30,852 nt of DNA from positions 167,821 through 198,672 of the forward strand of contig RDEW01000028.1 of NCBI GenBank assembly GCA_011109175.1. Reading direction: 5' to 3'. Below the pieces are notes generated by a model. The model was given only the letters and a program-made list of their open reading frames with translations. It was not told the DNA's origin and searched no databases. Position 1 is the stretch's first letter. Every line of letters begins with the position of its first letter. The stretch comes from Dicyema japonicum. Its lineage: Eukaryota; Dicyemida; Rhombozoa; Dicyemidae. The position numbers and the translations under genes are program-made. This document shows, in pieces, positions 1 through 10,800 of this stretch.

Positions 1-93
1 GGAGGTCCTTTTCCAAGAAGAGGTTAGGCCTCGGACGTTGAATGAGAGCAGCGAGAATTTCTCCAAAAGATAAGGTTTGTACTTTTCAGACAT
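1..93 (-). pseudogene. LINE endonuclease, N-terminal fragment (runs off left edge)
   Basis: Read on the minus strand from an ATG at 93, the sequence is open for 31 codons to the window edge. It includes the motif SLLSFNVRGL, which matches SFTISSFNVRGL at the start of the APE-type endonuclease of the LINE at 22.1-25.3 kb. The flanking DNA at 91-128 (agagccacgtcaccagctca and neighbours) also matches the sequence just upstream of that LINE (near 25284-25318), so the homology covers the 5' leader as well as the start codon. This is therefore the genuine 5' end of another member of the same family, oriented leftwards. Whether the rest of the element is intact cannot be seen. Confidence 0.75.
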
Positions 94-259
94 GTTAATA
101 CTTTATTAGAGCCACGTCACCAGCTCAACCAAAAAATTAATATTCCTTAAGAATGATTAGTTGGTAGAAGATCATCAGGATTGTCTCAATAATTGAGATA
201 ACCTTCCACATTTAATTTTATTATTAAATTTAGTGAATTTTAAATTTATATTAAAAAAT

Positions 260-1078
260 ATGCTTCCTTGTGTGTTGTCAAAATGGAAGCCACGGAATAT
301 CTTTCAAATACGTAATACATCATACGGTCCTTCCAGTGATCTAATCCATAATCCCAATCGAAATCATTTAACATCAAAAGAACATCCTTTAAAAACCTGG
401 GCTAAGCAAGCTACGGAATATCTTTCAAATACGTAATACATCATACGGTCCTTCCAGTGATCTAATCCATAATCCCAATCGAAATCATTTAACATCAAAA
501 GAACATCCTTTAAAAACCTGGGCTAAGCCTCTTCGAGACATCATGGAGAAGGACGACCCTCCAAAGACACCCCATTTGCTACACGCTGTGTGTAGAACCA
601 AGAAAATAAAGGGAGTGCCTTCTATATTAAAGAAGATTCTGTTTGACCTCGACCTTTATGAGAAAGTATTCTTTAAATAAACTATTAGATCGGGAAAGTA
701 ACTGTTCACAAAAATATCCCAGAAATTAACAGCAAACTGTTGAAGGTAAAACATTTGATCAAAGTGGTCCCTCTGACTTTTCCCGACGGTCTCCCTGTGT
801 CTGTGGAAGAGTTGAGTCAGTGCACTATTAGAGCTGACGGCAGTTTCTCCATTTATGACTACAAAACTGAGAGTCCCTGTGAGGGGGGTGAAACACCAGA
901 GTATGAGACCTGGCTGAGACAGCATGATGCACTAAAAAAGGACCGACGACATAAAATAGACAATTATAAAATTGGAGTTGATTTTTTCCCCCCAGAATAT
1001 GTATATAAGCACAACCAGGACAAACAGGAATACAGATATGAACGTCATAGACTTGACTATTCTAATTCTTGGAGATAG
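260..1078 (+). CDS. MRPL30: Mitochondrial large-subunit ribosomal protein uL30m (MRPL30), frame broken by a tandem duplication
   Basis: uL30m is a structural protein of the mitochondrial 39S ribosomal subunit. From the ATG at 260, a basic, acid-poor leader (MLPCVLSKWKPRNIFQIRN) looks like a mitochondrial targeting sequence. The core runs 543-665 (PHLLHAVCRTKKIKG...), then a 23-nt GT..AG intron at 666-688, then IGKVTVHKNIPEINSKLL and KVKHLIKVVPLTFPDGLP. The VHKNIP-x-x-N-x-KL-x-x-VKHLI block is the signature of animal MRPL30. A C-terminal extension of about 70 residues follows, rich in charged and aromatic residues and ending NSWR at 1078. A 121-bp tandem duplication (287-407 and 408-528) shifts the leader out of frame with the core; removing one copy restores a single frame. 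The start at 260 is preferred over the M543 codon because it supplies the targeting leader. Confidence 0.88.
287..528 (+). repeat. 121-bp tandem direct duplication inside MRPL30
   Basis: Two abutting copies, 287-407 and 408-528, differ at about one position. 121 is not a multiple of three, so the second copy puts the mitochondrial leader out of frame. No AG|GT lies at corresponding positions that would allow one copy to be spliced out cleanly. Confidence 0.95.
666..688 (+). other. 23-nt spliceosomal intron in MRPL30
   Basis: Starts GT, ends TAG and contains an in-frame stop. Its removal joins LYEK to IGKVTVHKNIP in phase 0, exactly as the conserved protein requires. This independently confirms that the introns of about 23 nt inferred in the giant gene are real. 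Confidence 0.88.
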
Positions 1079-1109
1079 TGTTCATTTACAGTCGGTTATT
1101 TATTGGAAT

Positions 1110-1115
1110 AATAAA
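1110..1115 (+). terminator. Candidate polyadenylation signal for MRPL30
   Basis: AATAAA lies 32 nt after the MRPL30 stop codon. The position is reasonable for a compact genome, but a hexamer this short occurs often by chance in AT-rich DNA. Confidence 0.45.
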
Positions 1116-1567
1116 CTGATTTATAATAGCTACAGCTTTTTGGTGGGTAATTCTTAATACACTCGAGGGACTCGAAAAACACATCCACTCAGGTCATATA
1201 TATGGAATTCTGGATGGGGTCTTGATCCTCTCCTTCGATGATATCAAGGATAATGCTGGATCGGCTAGCATAAAGTCAAATATCTCCAATTAATTTATTT
1301 GACAGGAACATTAAGTTCCCGCTGACATAATTGATGAGACTGCTTCTGAGTGTAGCCAGACAATACAAACTCTTTAAAAGACCTCCAATTGTTTCAAACA
1401 TATTCTCAATGCATAACCATTTTTGTTCATTTACATCAATGGAATAGGAGGTAGCAAATTAATTAGGCCATCATAGTTCTCATTATCGCCCTCACCATCT
1501 TCGTCATGTGCTCATCGAGAAAACCCTTCCTGGATGTCTCCATTTGATTCTACATAGGAAGTCAATG
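1116..1567. other. Intergenic, nothing recognised
   Basis: I see no long reading frame, no plausible spliced gene and no repeat shared with the rest of the window between the end of MRPL30 and the SINE-like repeat. Confidence 0.5.
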
Positions 1568-1850
1568 CCGGGTGGCATAGCGGTTAGGTGTCGGGCTTAA
1601 GTGACTAAGGTTACTGGTTCGATTCTCGCTGCTGTTCACCTGGTGGAAGGTTCCACACATCTACGATGCTAAAAGAGTTTGACGAGTGACGCCGTCATCA
1701 GTGGATACTCAGGAACTGGATTGTCTAAAAAGAACCCACACACAAGAAAAAAGAAGTGAAGATCATTCCTTGGTTCTACGATTAGTTAAAATTAACTGTT
1801 CTTTACTTAAATAGTGTGTGTCCTGCCTATGCGGAGCTATAAATATTATG
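1568..1850 (+). repeat. tRNA-derived SINE-like repeat, copy 1
   Basis: The left end carries a pol III promoter pattern: an A-box-like tggcatagcggttagg near 1573-1588 and a B-box-like ggttcgattct near 1617-1627, at tRNA-like spacing. The acceptor and T stems do not pair well, so it is tRNA-derived rather than a working tRNA gene. The body includes gacgagtgacgccgtcatca and the tail aagtgaagatcattccttgg followed by acgattagtta. The same body and tail recur on the opposite strand at 3790-4080, and the tail recurs at 25930-26010 and 26711-26790. Homology with copy 2 continues to about 1850. Confidence 0.65.
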
Positions 1851-2486
1851 GCTCTCGTGAAAAGGCTGTTATAAATATAAAAAGTCGATGGAAGAAGGGT
1901 GTCTAAAGAAAGACTGTTCATTCTCAGAACGTAATACGAATGAGCATAGTAGATTTCCTGACAGAATTCCTTGATGACACTTTCTGGATACAATTTCAGC
2001 AAAAATGAATAAGGAGTCACCAATAAAATTAGGATACAATCACGACGAGACTCAGTGACCCTCGTGAACAGCGCTTTGGAGTAGCTATCGTTCACAGCAA
2101 TGTCTCTCTGTTTCTAATATTGATTTTTCAATGTTTTCTGCCCAATTCTATCAAATTGCCTCAATAGCTCTTACTTGGGTTAGTTCTGGAGTCATGGGTT
2201 AATCTTCTTTTCGTATTTTGGACAGGCATCCAGATATAGCTGATTTCTTTGTGAATTAATACTTTCGGTGGTCTTAAGGTTTTAAAATAATAGCTGATTT
2301 CCTCCCGTTGGTCATGAAACTTTGCAATTTTGAAATAGTCTTTGTCACATTCCGTAAGGTTCCACAGTGAAAGAAACAACGTAACATCACGTTCGACTTC
2401 CAGCATTTAAATTTCCTGGCCTTCTCAGGAGCTGAACAGACATTGCAAGTGCTCTGAGAAAGATTGTTTGACGCGAAGGAGTTCAT
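1763..2486 (-). other. Coding-like stretch, possible spliced gene of unknown function
   Basis: The minus strand holds three fairly long open stretches: 2486-2274 (starts MNSFASNNLSQSTCNVC), 2406-2161 and 2095-1763. Cysteine pairs (CNVC, then KFKC) near the start hint at a small zinc-binding fold, but I could not join the exons convincingly with introns of about 23 nt and recognise no family. A GT..AG candidate at 2144-2170 would join two of the frames. The last 15 or so codons of the 2095-1763 frame lie in antisense SINE sequence, so that end at least is probably not ancestral coding DNA. Confidence 0.25.
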
Positions 2487-2489
2487 GGA

Positions 2490-3120
2490 CGTTAAATCCT
2501 AGACTAGTGGCTTTCCAGCAGCAAACAGATAGATGTTCATTGGGACGTTTTCCACCTCCTCTACACACGAGAGAAAACTAAAAAAATCCCACAATGTTCC
2601 GCTTGGAATGGCGTTGAGCTAATTCCTACATTATTATTACTCCAGGATCACTGTATCAAAGAAAACGAAATGAGTTCTCAGTTAGCCATGTAATCCCATA
2701 AAACAAGGGAGAGGACATGTCCGGTGGGGTGGCGAATCCTGTACAGCTTTTCTCATCGGACATGGCTCAAACTTTTTTTATGATTGTAGATATTTTGATA
2801 GTGTATGGAACAAAGGTAGACTAGCCGCCTTTAAGAGTTTCTGTTGTAATTCGATTAATAAAAATGTGATAGATTTTGTGTTCTGGACAAATTAACTTTA
2901 TTGCAGATTGTGGATAATTTCAAGGACTAGGAGCATGAAAACGTCATCGTGGGTAGAATAAATTGTTCATAAACAAGGTTCCCATATTAGTCTAAGTGTT
3001 TTTGAGATCACTTTTAGGATTCTCATTTTCTTAAGAGAAGTCACTTTGTTCTCAACATGTCGGATAAAAGAGAATCCCTGATCAAAGGTTCCAGAATCCT
3101 CTAAGTTTTGTTAAAATAGC
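2490..3120. other. Unassigned stretch
   Basis: No open frame of note, no repeat shared with other parts of the window and no RNA gene were recognised here. It could hide small exons of an unrecognised gene. Confidence 0.4.
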
Positions 3121-3297
3121 CTTGTTCTTCATATGGATTTTTGGTTCGAGGGAGAGCTCTCTTTTAGAAGTGGTAAACAGCATAACAGAGGACTTTGTTG
3201 CTGATTTGTCGAGCCTCCGCTTCAGAGCCATAGTTCCAACTTGTCAAGCATTTGTTGAGATTACTATCAAAACTTCATGTTCGGGTGGATGTTCATT

Positions 3298-3690
3298 TCA
3301 AATATTTTTTTGAGAAGTTTCCTTGGAAATTTTTGTGATGTCCACAGATATAAGAATTGTCCTTTGATGGGGTTTGAGGAATTTAAATCTTTCCGCAATT
3401 AATTGTGTGAGGTGTGCTGTGGTCAAGTGGTTACCCCAATTCTGTGCTGAGACAAAGGTATTTAGCCTTTCGATGATCCTTGAGACAGGACTCATAATAT
3501 TGGGGGATAGGATGATGGTTCATTTATTGTTTATGTTTTCGAATAGGTTTGGAGACTTGTTTCATATTTCAGGGATTATGTTTGTGTTTATTGATAGGTT
3601 GAAGATATTGATAGTTCCAGAGCTTGATGCCCATGTGCTTCAGTTCACACGTGGTTATGTTGTCTGGTTTTCTGGTCGCTAAGTTGTTGG
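3298..3690 (-). pseudogene. Degenerate LINE reverse transcriptase fragment
   Basis: On the minus strand, 3495-3298 encodes SPVSRIIERLNTFVSAQNWG, then HLTTAHLTQLIAERFKF, then KPHQRTILISVDITK. This has the order and spacing of RT fingers/palm motifs in jockey/CR1/I-like LINEs, where P-x-x-KIFERL is followed by a G-F-R-x-x-x-ST-like block and KPP-x-RT-x-x-x-x-LD-x-SKAFD. The canonical GFR and AFD residues are lost or changed, and frames on either side are broken by stops. It is too decayed to assign a clade. Weaker RT-like reading continues towards 3150. Confidence 0.4.
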
Positions 3691-3789
3691 TCTTAGAACA
3701 TCCTGACTAGTAAAGAGAATCCAGTCTTTGGAGAGTTTCTGTTGTGTTCTTTTGAAAACTCCGTGTAGGAGATAGACGAATAATCCCTA

Positions 3790-4080
3790 CTACTTTGAGT
3801 AGCCGTATTAGTTATAGTTCCTCCCAGACACATACTTTATTTTGAGAAAAGAACAGTTATCATAACTAATCGATGAGGGAAACCAAGGAAGCTCTTCACT
3901 TATTTTTGTTGGATGTGAGTCTTTTTATAGACGATCCGGTTCTGCAGTGAGATGTTGACTGATGACGGCGACACTCGTCAAGCCAAAACATGACAGTGGA
4001 ACCTCCATTCGAAATGTTCAACAGGGAGATTCGAGCTATGGGACAGGAGGCCTTTTGGCCGGTTACACTGCAGTACCCAG
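3790..4080 (-). repeat. tRNA-derived SINE-like repeat, copy 2
   Basis: The reverse complement matches copy 1 in blocks: gacgagtgtcgccgtcatca, aagtgaagagcttccttggt, gattagtta and aactgttctt, in the same order. A B-box-like gctcgaatctc stands at the equivalent place; the A box is weak. Divergence is substantial, so these are old copies. The repeat ends just downstream of the giant gene's last exon. Confidence 0.65.
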
Positions 4081-4203
4081 AAAAGTCTTAAACATTAAAT
4101 GAATTTAAATAAATTTTAGTTCACTGTGATTTTTAAGTTTGTATGTTAATCATAATTTTAAGCCGTTTAATTATATTTGTTATAACAACAAAAAATACAT
4201 CGT

Positions 4204-4849
4204 TTAGGAGAGCTCATAGGGATAGTATCTGCATGTATACGAGCCAATCTTGTTAACACAGTAATGTTGACGTGGACATTTAAACTCTCTGAGCTCACAT
4301 TCATTGATGTCTAAATAATTAAGTAAGGTACCTTTGCACTCTCCACATTGGTCCATGTAAAATCCCGACAGACACTCGCAGTAGTATGACCCAGCCGTAT
4401 CAACGCATTTGCTGTCCTTGGGACACTGGTTCTCAGATGTTTCGCACTCATTTATGTCTATTCAATACTACGAAAGGTACTTTTGCACAATTTTTCAGAC
4501 TTTTCGAAGCCCTCGTTGCACACACAGTCAAATCCCCCGAACGTTTCGACACATTGGGAGTTCTCGGGACAATTGTCTGTCTTTAAAGAACATTCAGGGA
4601 TATCTCAAAGTCATCAAAAACCCAATAACCAACACACGTTCCATTTTCCAATTTAAAACCTTCGGGACACTTCCCTGAGCAGTTGTCACCATTTCCGACG
4701 AAACCTGTCTTGCAGTGACAACCGTGATATCCGTCTATAGTTTCACAAACAGCATCCGAGTGACACTTTGTCGAAACACAATTTAATCTCCCATTTTTTG
4801 TGCAGTGACATTTTTCATCGCAAAGAGGGGAATAGACGGTTTCATTTGT
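4204..4849 (-). other. Domain block: VWC/EGF-like segment and terminal EGFs
   Basis: 4849-4630 reads [20 protein letters not shown], then an EGF-like [19 protein letters not shown], then [13 protein letters not shown]. After a 26-nt intron come [18 protein letters not shown], then (after the 23-nt intron 4458-4480) [18 protein letters not shown], then (after the 21-nt intron 4311-4331) [18 protein letters not shown]. The last EGF is cut short: it reaches GSYTC and then RYYPYELS before the stop, lacking its last two cysteines. The C-terminus is therefore an incomplete domain, either natural or due to a missed terminal exon. Confidence 0.85.
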
Positions 4850-7800
4850 CTGTGATTATGACTTACATTACCAGAATGTACGAGTTCTTATAGAAGCAAC
4901 CACAATCTTCAGGTTTGACGCAATCACTCCCGCTATATACATAGCCTTCCTTGCACATGCAGTCCTCGGAATCAAAGCATATAGGAGAATTAGGTGCACA
5001 GCTTTCTATGCATTTTCCATTAGAATATTTCCACTCCATGTTTCGGGGACATTGAACAGCTAACCAATGTTGAGGCAAGTCTACAGCATTTGGAGTACAA
5101 TCCACTGTTTCTCCAAGATCCCGTTCTGTATCCAATGGAATAACAGTATTCCTCAATGACCTTTCCAAATATGCAAATGCTGGTGTTGGAATGGCACAGG
5201 TCATAAGCACATGACTTAATCAGTTCCTTTATGATATTCTCCTGCATATTACTCATGCATTGCTATATTGCTAACAAGAATAACCTTAAATGGATCAAAT
5301 GAAATTGCTTTCTGGCATATTTTAAAGTACTCCTGATTGCGAGGACATGTTTTCTTTTGCCCACATAAAACATCTTCCAAACAATCCTTTCCCGTAATGG
5401 AGGCATCTGAGCTTGTCCACGAAAGCTCAAAGGCGTTGTGTTCCTTAAATATTTATGCTTTCATACGGCTTTGTCGCTACACGCATTAAAAGACCCGTGT
5501 TCAAAGTCATCAATGGGGTCATCATTTGCGTTCCCACATATCCCAGTGACATTATTGTATTTCCCAACATAAATGGAAAGAATATGGTCGGCGTCGAATT
5601 CGACGGTAAAGTCAAATTTAACGGAAATCATGACCTACTTGTGACCTCATTACTTAACCATTTTATTTTTTTGGAATAGAATGAAGTATCCTGGGTAAAT
5701 AACCGGAGAATGAACTTTCTCATAGTTTACGTAAATCTGGAAATTTCTCAGCAAATCGATCCTCTAAAAGTTACAGGTAACACAACATCGTGGTTGTGGT
5801 ATATTGTGACCCCCTGAATCCACGTGGCATTATCTGAACGCTCTATTTTTCCGTTTTCCGAGTCAATTCTGATATTGATGTAGTCTCCAATAATTTTCCA
5901 CCCCTCAAGTCTGTCTTGAGACAAAATATATCGACACTTTCCTTGGAAGTGTGACCACTGGCCATCGAATAAATGTACGTGGGGATCTCCAAAGACCTTA
6001 CATTCTTTAAGTTCTGCAAGTAACTAAATCGATATGTGAACTGTGGCATTGTCCTTTGTAGCCTAACCCTTTCAGCCCTTCATTGCACTGACAGTAATAT
6101 TTTCCTGGGAGATTGTGACATTTGGCATTTCTGTCACAATTATGAATTTTGTCCGTGCATTCGTTTATGTCTACGAATAACAATATATTATACCCTCGCA
6201 GGTTCCATTTACTTTTCTGTACCCTTCGTAGCATTCACACTTATAGGATCCGGGGCTATTGTCGCAAAATGAATTCTGAGGACACTTGTGACCAAAAATT
6301 CCAATTTCTTCGCACTCATTAATATCTTACAAATCATAGACACAACAGTCTACCAACACACAGTCTACCATTCCCTGTAAATCCTCTTGCACATGAACAT
6401 CTGTAACCATTCACTAGGTTTTCACAAACTGCAAATTTATCACAGTCATTGAATCCATTCTGACACTCGTCAATGTCTGTATAAATTTAACGGTAACCGA
6501 TTGGTTTATTGGAACACTGAATTGACCCAACTTTGATCTGGCTAGGGTCATCAACTGAAGTAATCGAGATGGGAATATCAGTTGGGGATCTGATAGAGAA
6601 TATCCCAACATCAGAACGTGTCGCATTAACGTCAGCCATGCAATTGCACCCCCTTCAGTAAATAGGTCGATTACTTGTTCTGAAGACAAGAGCCACTGCA
6701 TGCGCATTTGAAGTGCGGAAAATGTAGTTTTGGAGTCGAGTACCTTCCCATCAATTGTATTCTTAGACCCATAATTGAATTCTTTATCCATTAATGTACA
6801 AAGTAAACCACATTCGTGCACGTGTATTTGATAGGCAGAAAGCAGTAGCTGTACATTTTGACCAAATTCCTGATTTGGTTGTGGTCAACGTTAACGTATT
6901 TTATGTTAACTTTGGTGTTTGTTACCGTCAAATATGTGGATATTTGAGTAATACCAATTCCTGCTAATAAAATCAGTGGTGACCCTTAATATTTCTGCAG
7001 TACACGTAAAATGGCTTCACATAATAAGAAGGTTGAATGAGTAGTTCCGTGTCATAGGGTAAACTTGATGTCCCCAATTCGCAGTTTTTTGGAATACCTA
7101 CCTCAATGAAACCTCTACCAGTTATTTTATCAGCACAGTGGATGTCCCCCACTTTTACATTGCTATTATTAAAGCTGACAAACTGCAGGCCTGATATGGG
7201 CATGATGTTCCTTGGAATAAGATTCGTTGATTACTTGTTGAAGATTAATCCCCCTTCATTTGCACTTTCGTTTCTTTTAGCATCACATCGGCATTTAAAG
7301 TCAGCAGGACAGGTCTTTGTCCGGGAACATAAACAGTTTGTTGAATTCACCAAGTCTCCTCCTACCCAATATTTCAGTTTAGTCCCCTTGTAGTCAACCA
7401 TCTCTACATTATTAGACAAAACTTGAGTTTTTCCACAAATATACCACAATTCCTAAATGAATGCACCAAACTCTATAACCTGCCAACAGTTATTCAAATG
7501 TTTGAGCATCTCGTGGATCTGAATGTAGTTAGCCTTCTCATAGACTATGTTGATTGTCTCGGTGGTTGATTTAGTCATATTAACTTTTACCTACCAATTA
7601 TAGCATAATCTCACAATAGTTTCGATTACGGAGTGTTTATAATTATACTGACAGCGAACACTGAATGGATCTTGTCCTAGTGCCCCATCTGGGTCTATCG
7701 TGTTGTACTCATTCGATAAGAAATTATAACTTCTTTGAGCCTGTAAGAGTTGGTTGCAGCTTTTTTGAATAACTGAAATGATTAGTGATATCTACAAAAG

Positions 7801-10800
7801 CATTCCAAATCGTGTATTTTAGCCGTTACAGGTGCGGTTATCTGTTCTGCTATAAATCCTCGGATTGGTAGCTCAGATTTATTGATCAGATATCCTTCTA
7901 AAGATTTCTCATCCCTTTTACAAAAACAATGCGTCCCCTCGCACTGTTTATTTTCTGTAGAAATTACTACCAATAAAAACTTGAGTTTATCCAATAATCT
8001 CCCCTTTTGTTGTAAACTGTTTTCATAAAAATGTTCCTCCCAAATTGTAATTGGCTATCCCGAGGACAATTTAATAACACTTTTTGCCGACAATATGAGG
8101 ATGCCGACGTGAGTGAGGTAAGTTGGGAAGTTCTCAAATTATTATAACTGATTGATCGATTATCAGTGACTTCCATTAGGACCTCTTTATTTATAATCTG
8201 AATTAACAGGTGGATAAAACAGTTATTGCGTGCAGGGGGTTGAGGATGATGTGACACCACACGGAAAATGGTTTCTCTGGCCCTCTCTGTCCATCCGGGT
8301 CGATGATAAGACTGTGACTTTTTGTTGGATTAAAGTGAGATTTTATTAACTCTCTTTGGCAGTCGATCGGCAAATCTACAAAGTCTATAAATAATTTACC
8401 TAGTTGTTGGTTACTGCAGACCAAATCCCCAACAACCGCATAAAGTAGTCCATCAGAGTTTATCTTGCTCAGATTAAACGTTTTAATTCCCATAATTGGC
8501 AGACGAGTATGATCAATGATGTATCCTTCATCAATATTTTCAGAATTGACATCACACATGCATTTTTGGGTTACATCTGATGAACATCTACTATGAAGTC
8601 CACATCCACAGGATGGGTATCCATCAGCATTACCCCAGTCTACAATTACTTATATAAAATGCCATAGTTATTATTCCCATCCGCAGAAATCCAGCTCACA
8701 TGACCAGTGATTGGGAAATTACTGCATTTCAGCTTTATGTGTTGTTTGCATGATACGAATTTCGTCATTAATTGCTAGTACATCATATCAACCAAACCTT
8801 AATCTGAGTTAGGCTTAGAAGGTAGTTGATCTTCATGGTTAGTGACGTCGCAGAACCGAAAGTGATAATCCCAGGTCCTGACATTATTTAACTTTAATAC
8901 TTGGATTCAAAATGCTTAGACCTTCATAAGAGCAATATAACTTAAAGGGCTTAAAAGGCCCGGGACCATCGGGATCAATATAATAATAACCGCTAGGAGG
9001 AAGCTCCCCCGACTTAACCCGGAGGAAATTGATTGTATTCAAACATGAGTCATAGATATCTCCAATAACTCAGACTTTACCATAACATTTGATTCGTGAT
9101 TCTGAGAAGATTATGCTAGGAGTATTTATTTTCACAGACGGAACCGATTTGCCCAATACCGTATATATTCTAAATTCACAAACAGCTAAAACATAGTCTG
9201 TCCGGCACAGTCGCAGGTATCAGCGTCCTCGCAAAATATTTCGCTAAGTCGTTTGACGATTCTCTCTCCCGTTGGGAATGTGACATCAATGGAATCATAA
9301 TCTGACAATATTAAGGGACCATACTCTTTATTGCAGATCCACATTTAAGGTGCAATTCTTGAGTGCAATACGCAGAGTTCTTTATTATTAATAAAATGTT
9401 CTCAGTGATGCTGCTCAGAGTGTAGGCCCACCATTGCTTTAAATACATTTTCTACGAATAAATCCACTATCTACCGCTATCTTGAAATTCATAATGGCCG
9501 CAACACCGAATTCAGTTTCCTCACAGTGGACAGGGACACTCACATTTTCTATAAAATTAGACGATTACATGCCATATTTCAGAAAGTACGTATAATTCAT
9601 TGGAAAGTTCTTCATTTTGTACGACAAACAGGAGGAAAAAACATCTACGGTTGCCTAAATACTAAACCATGCTTATATTGAGCACATTCCACCGGTCCTA
9701 CCAAAATTCTGCCTTCGTTTGGAATTTCACTGTGAAATGAAACGATTGGAAGACTAGACTTGTTATTCTCAATTCCAAAGTCGAAAGTATTAGCCTTACT
9801 CTAATATTATAATAAACAAAAGTGGGGGACCTCACAGTTGCATTTTCTATTACTTATGCACATCCCCGTGAAGGAACAGCCACACGACCCATTTACTGCT
9901 CTTCCACCAGGACCATAGTCGAGTTTTTTTAGTTGAGAGTAGAACCCGTCGTCTGGATTTTCGAATAAACTTGAATTCTCGAAATTAAATGTTTTGTTAC
10001 CTTGCATCGATATTCTAAAAACTGAGAGCAGTACTTGTTTGAGGCAATGACTTTGGTGACGAATTGAATAGAATTAAAGTAATCGAGTTTTGTGACCTTT
10101 TCCTTTATTCTCAGAGTACCCCTATTTGTGAGTCACTAAAATGACCTTCTAATGTTCATGGATGTTATTGAATGCATCTTTCCGTGTATACACTTGACGT
10201 ACTCTGGCTGAACATTTCCACTAGAGTCCCCATCACTCCCATCGGGGTCAATTAAGGTTACCATCTCTGAGTCTCTGGTTGTTTGTTTGACCTCATCGCA
10301 ATTCGATAAAATCCCTAATCTTTCATAAACTCGATTCACCAAATTGTCTGGACCCGCATTCAAGGCTATCCAACAGAACCTCATAATTTGAATTCTTGTC
10401 CTTGATATTCCCGGTAATCCCTGTAATTGGGAAGATTTTCTTGTCAATCATCAATCCCTGGTCCACTGTCCGTTCGACTCCGTGGTTAACGCAATTGCAG
10501 GGACTTTTCTTGTTAACACATGACTCATCGTATCCACATGGGCACTGAGTATTAGATTTACATTTACAAGTAACTCTGATTTCGATCCAAGGGCATAAAA
10601 ACTTTGGTCCCTCGCATTTGTGAGTGAGATGTCTGACAAATTCGATACCTTTCCTTTACAAACATATCTAACCACGTGTAATTGTTATTTACCTTATTTT
10701 CTGTGAACAGAATACTGACGAATTCACAATCATCTGAACAGCCGGCAGATTCAACGAGTACTCCACCTTCGTAATAGTTTTTTGGATTCCGATAATCAAC

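Noticed and set aside
287-528. The 121-bp duplication as a newly created intron
   Set aside because: A tandem duplication can create an intron when the unit contains AGGT. I found no AG|GT in the unit, so the copies cannot be removed precisely by splicing.
1567-1640. A functional tRNA gene
   Set aside because: A- and B-box-like sequences are present, but the acceptor and T stems have several mismatches, no clear anticodon loop forms, and the sequence continues into a repeated body.
2274-2486. A HIT-type zinc finger protein
   Set aside because: CNVC...KFKC fits the first half of such a finger, but the remaining cysteine/histidine pairs do not appear in any frame with a sensible splice.
5455-7393. 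Plus-strand open frames at 5455-5679, 6036-6272 and 7106-7393
   Set aside because: They lie antisense to exons encoding recognisable VWD, EGF and fibrinogen-like sequence and show no domain of their own.
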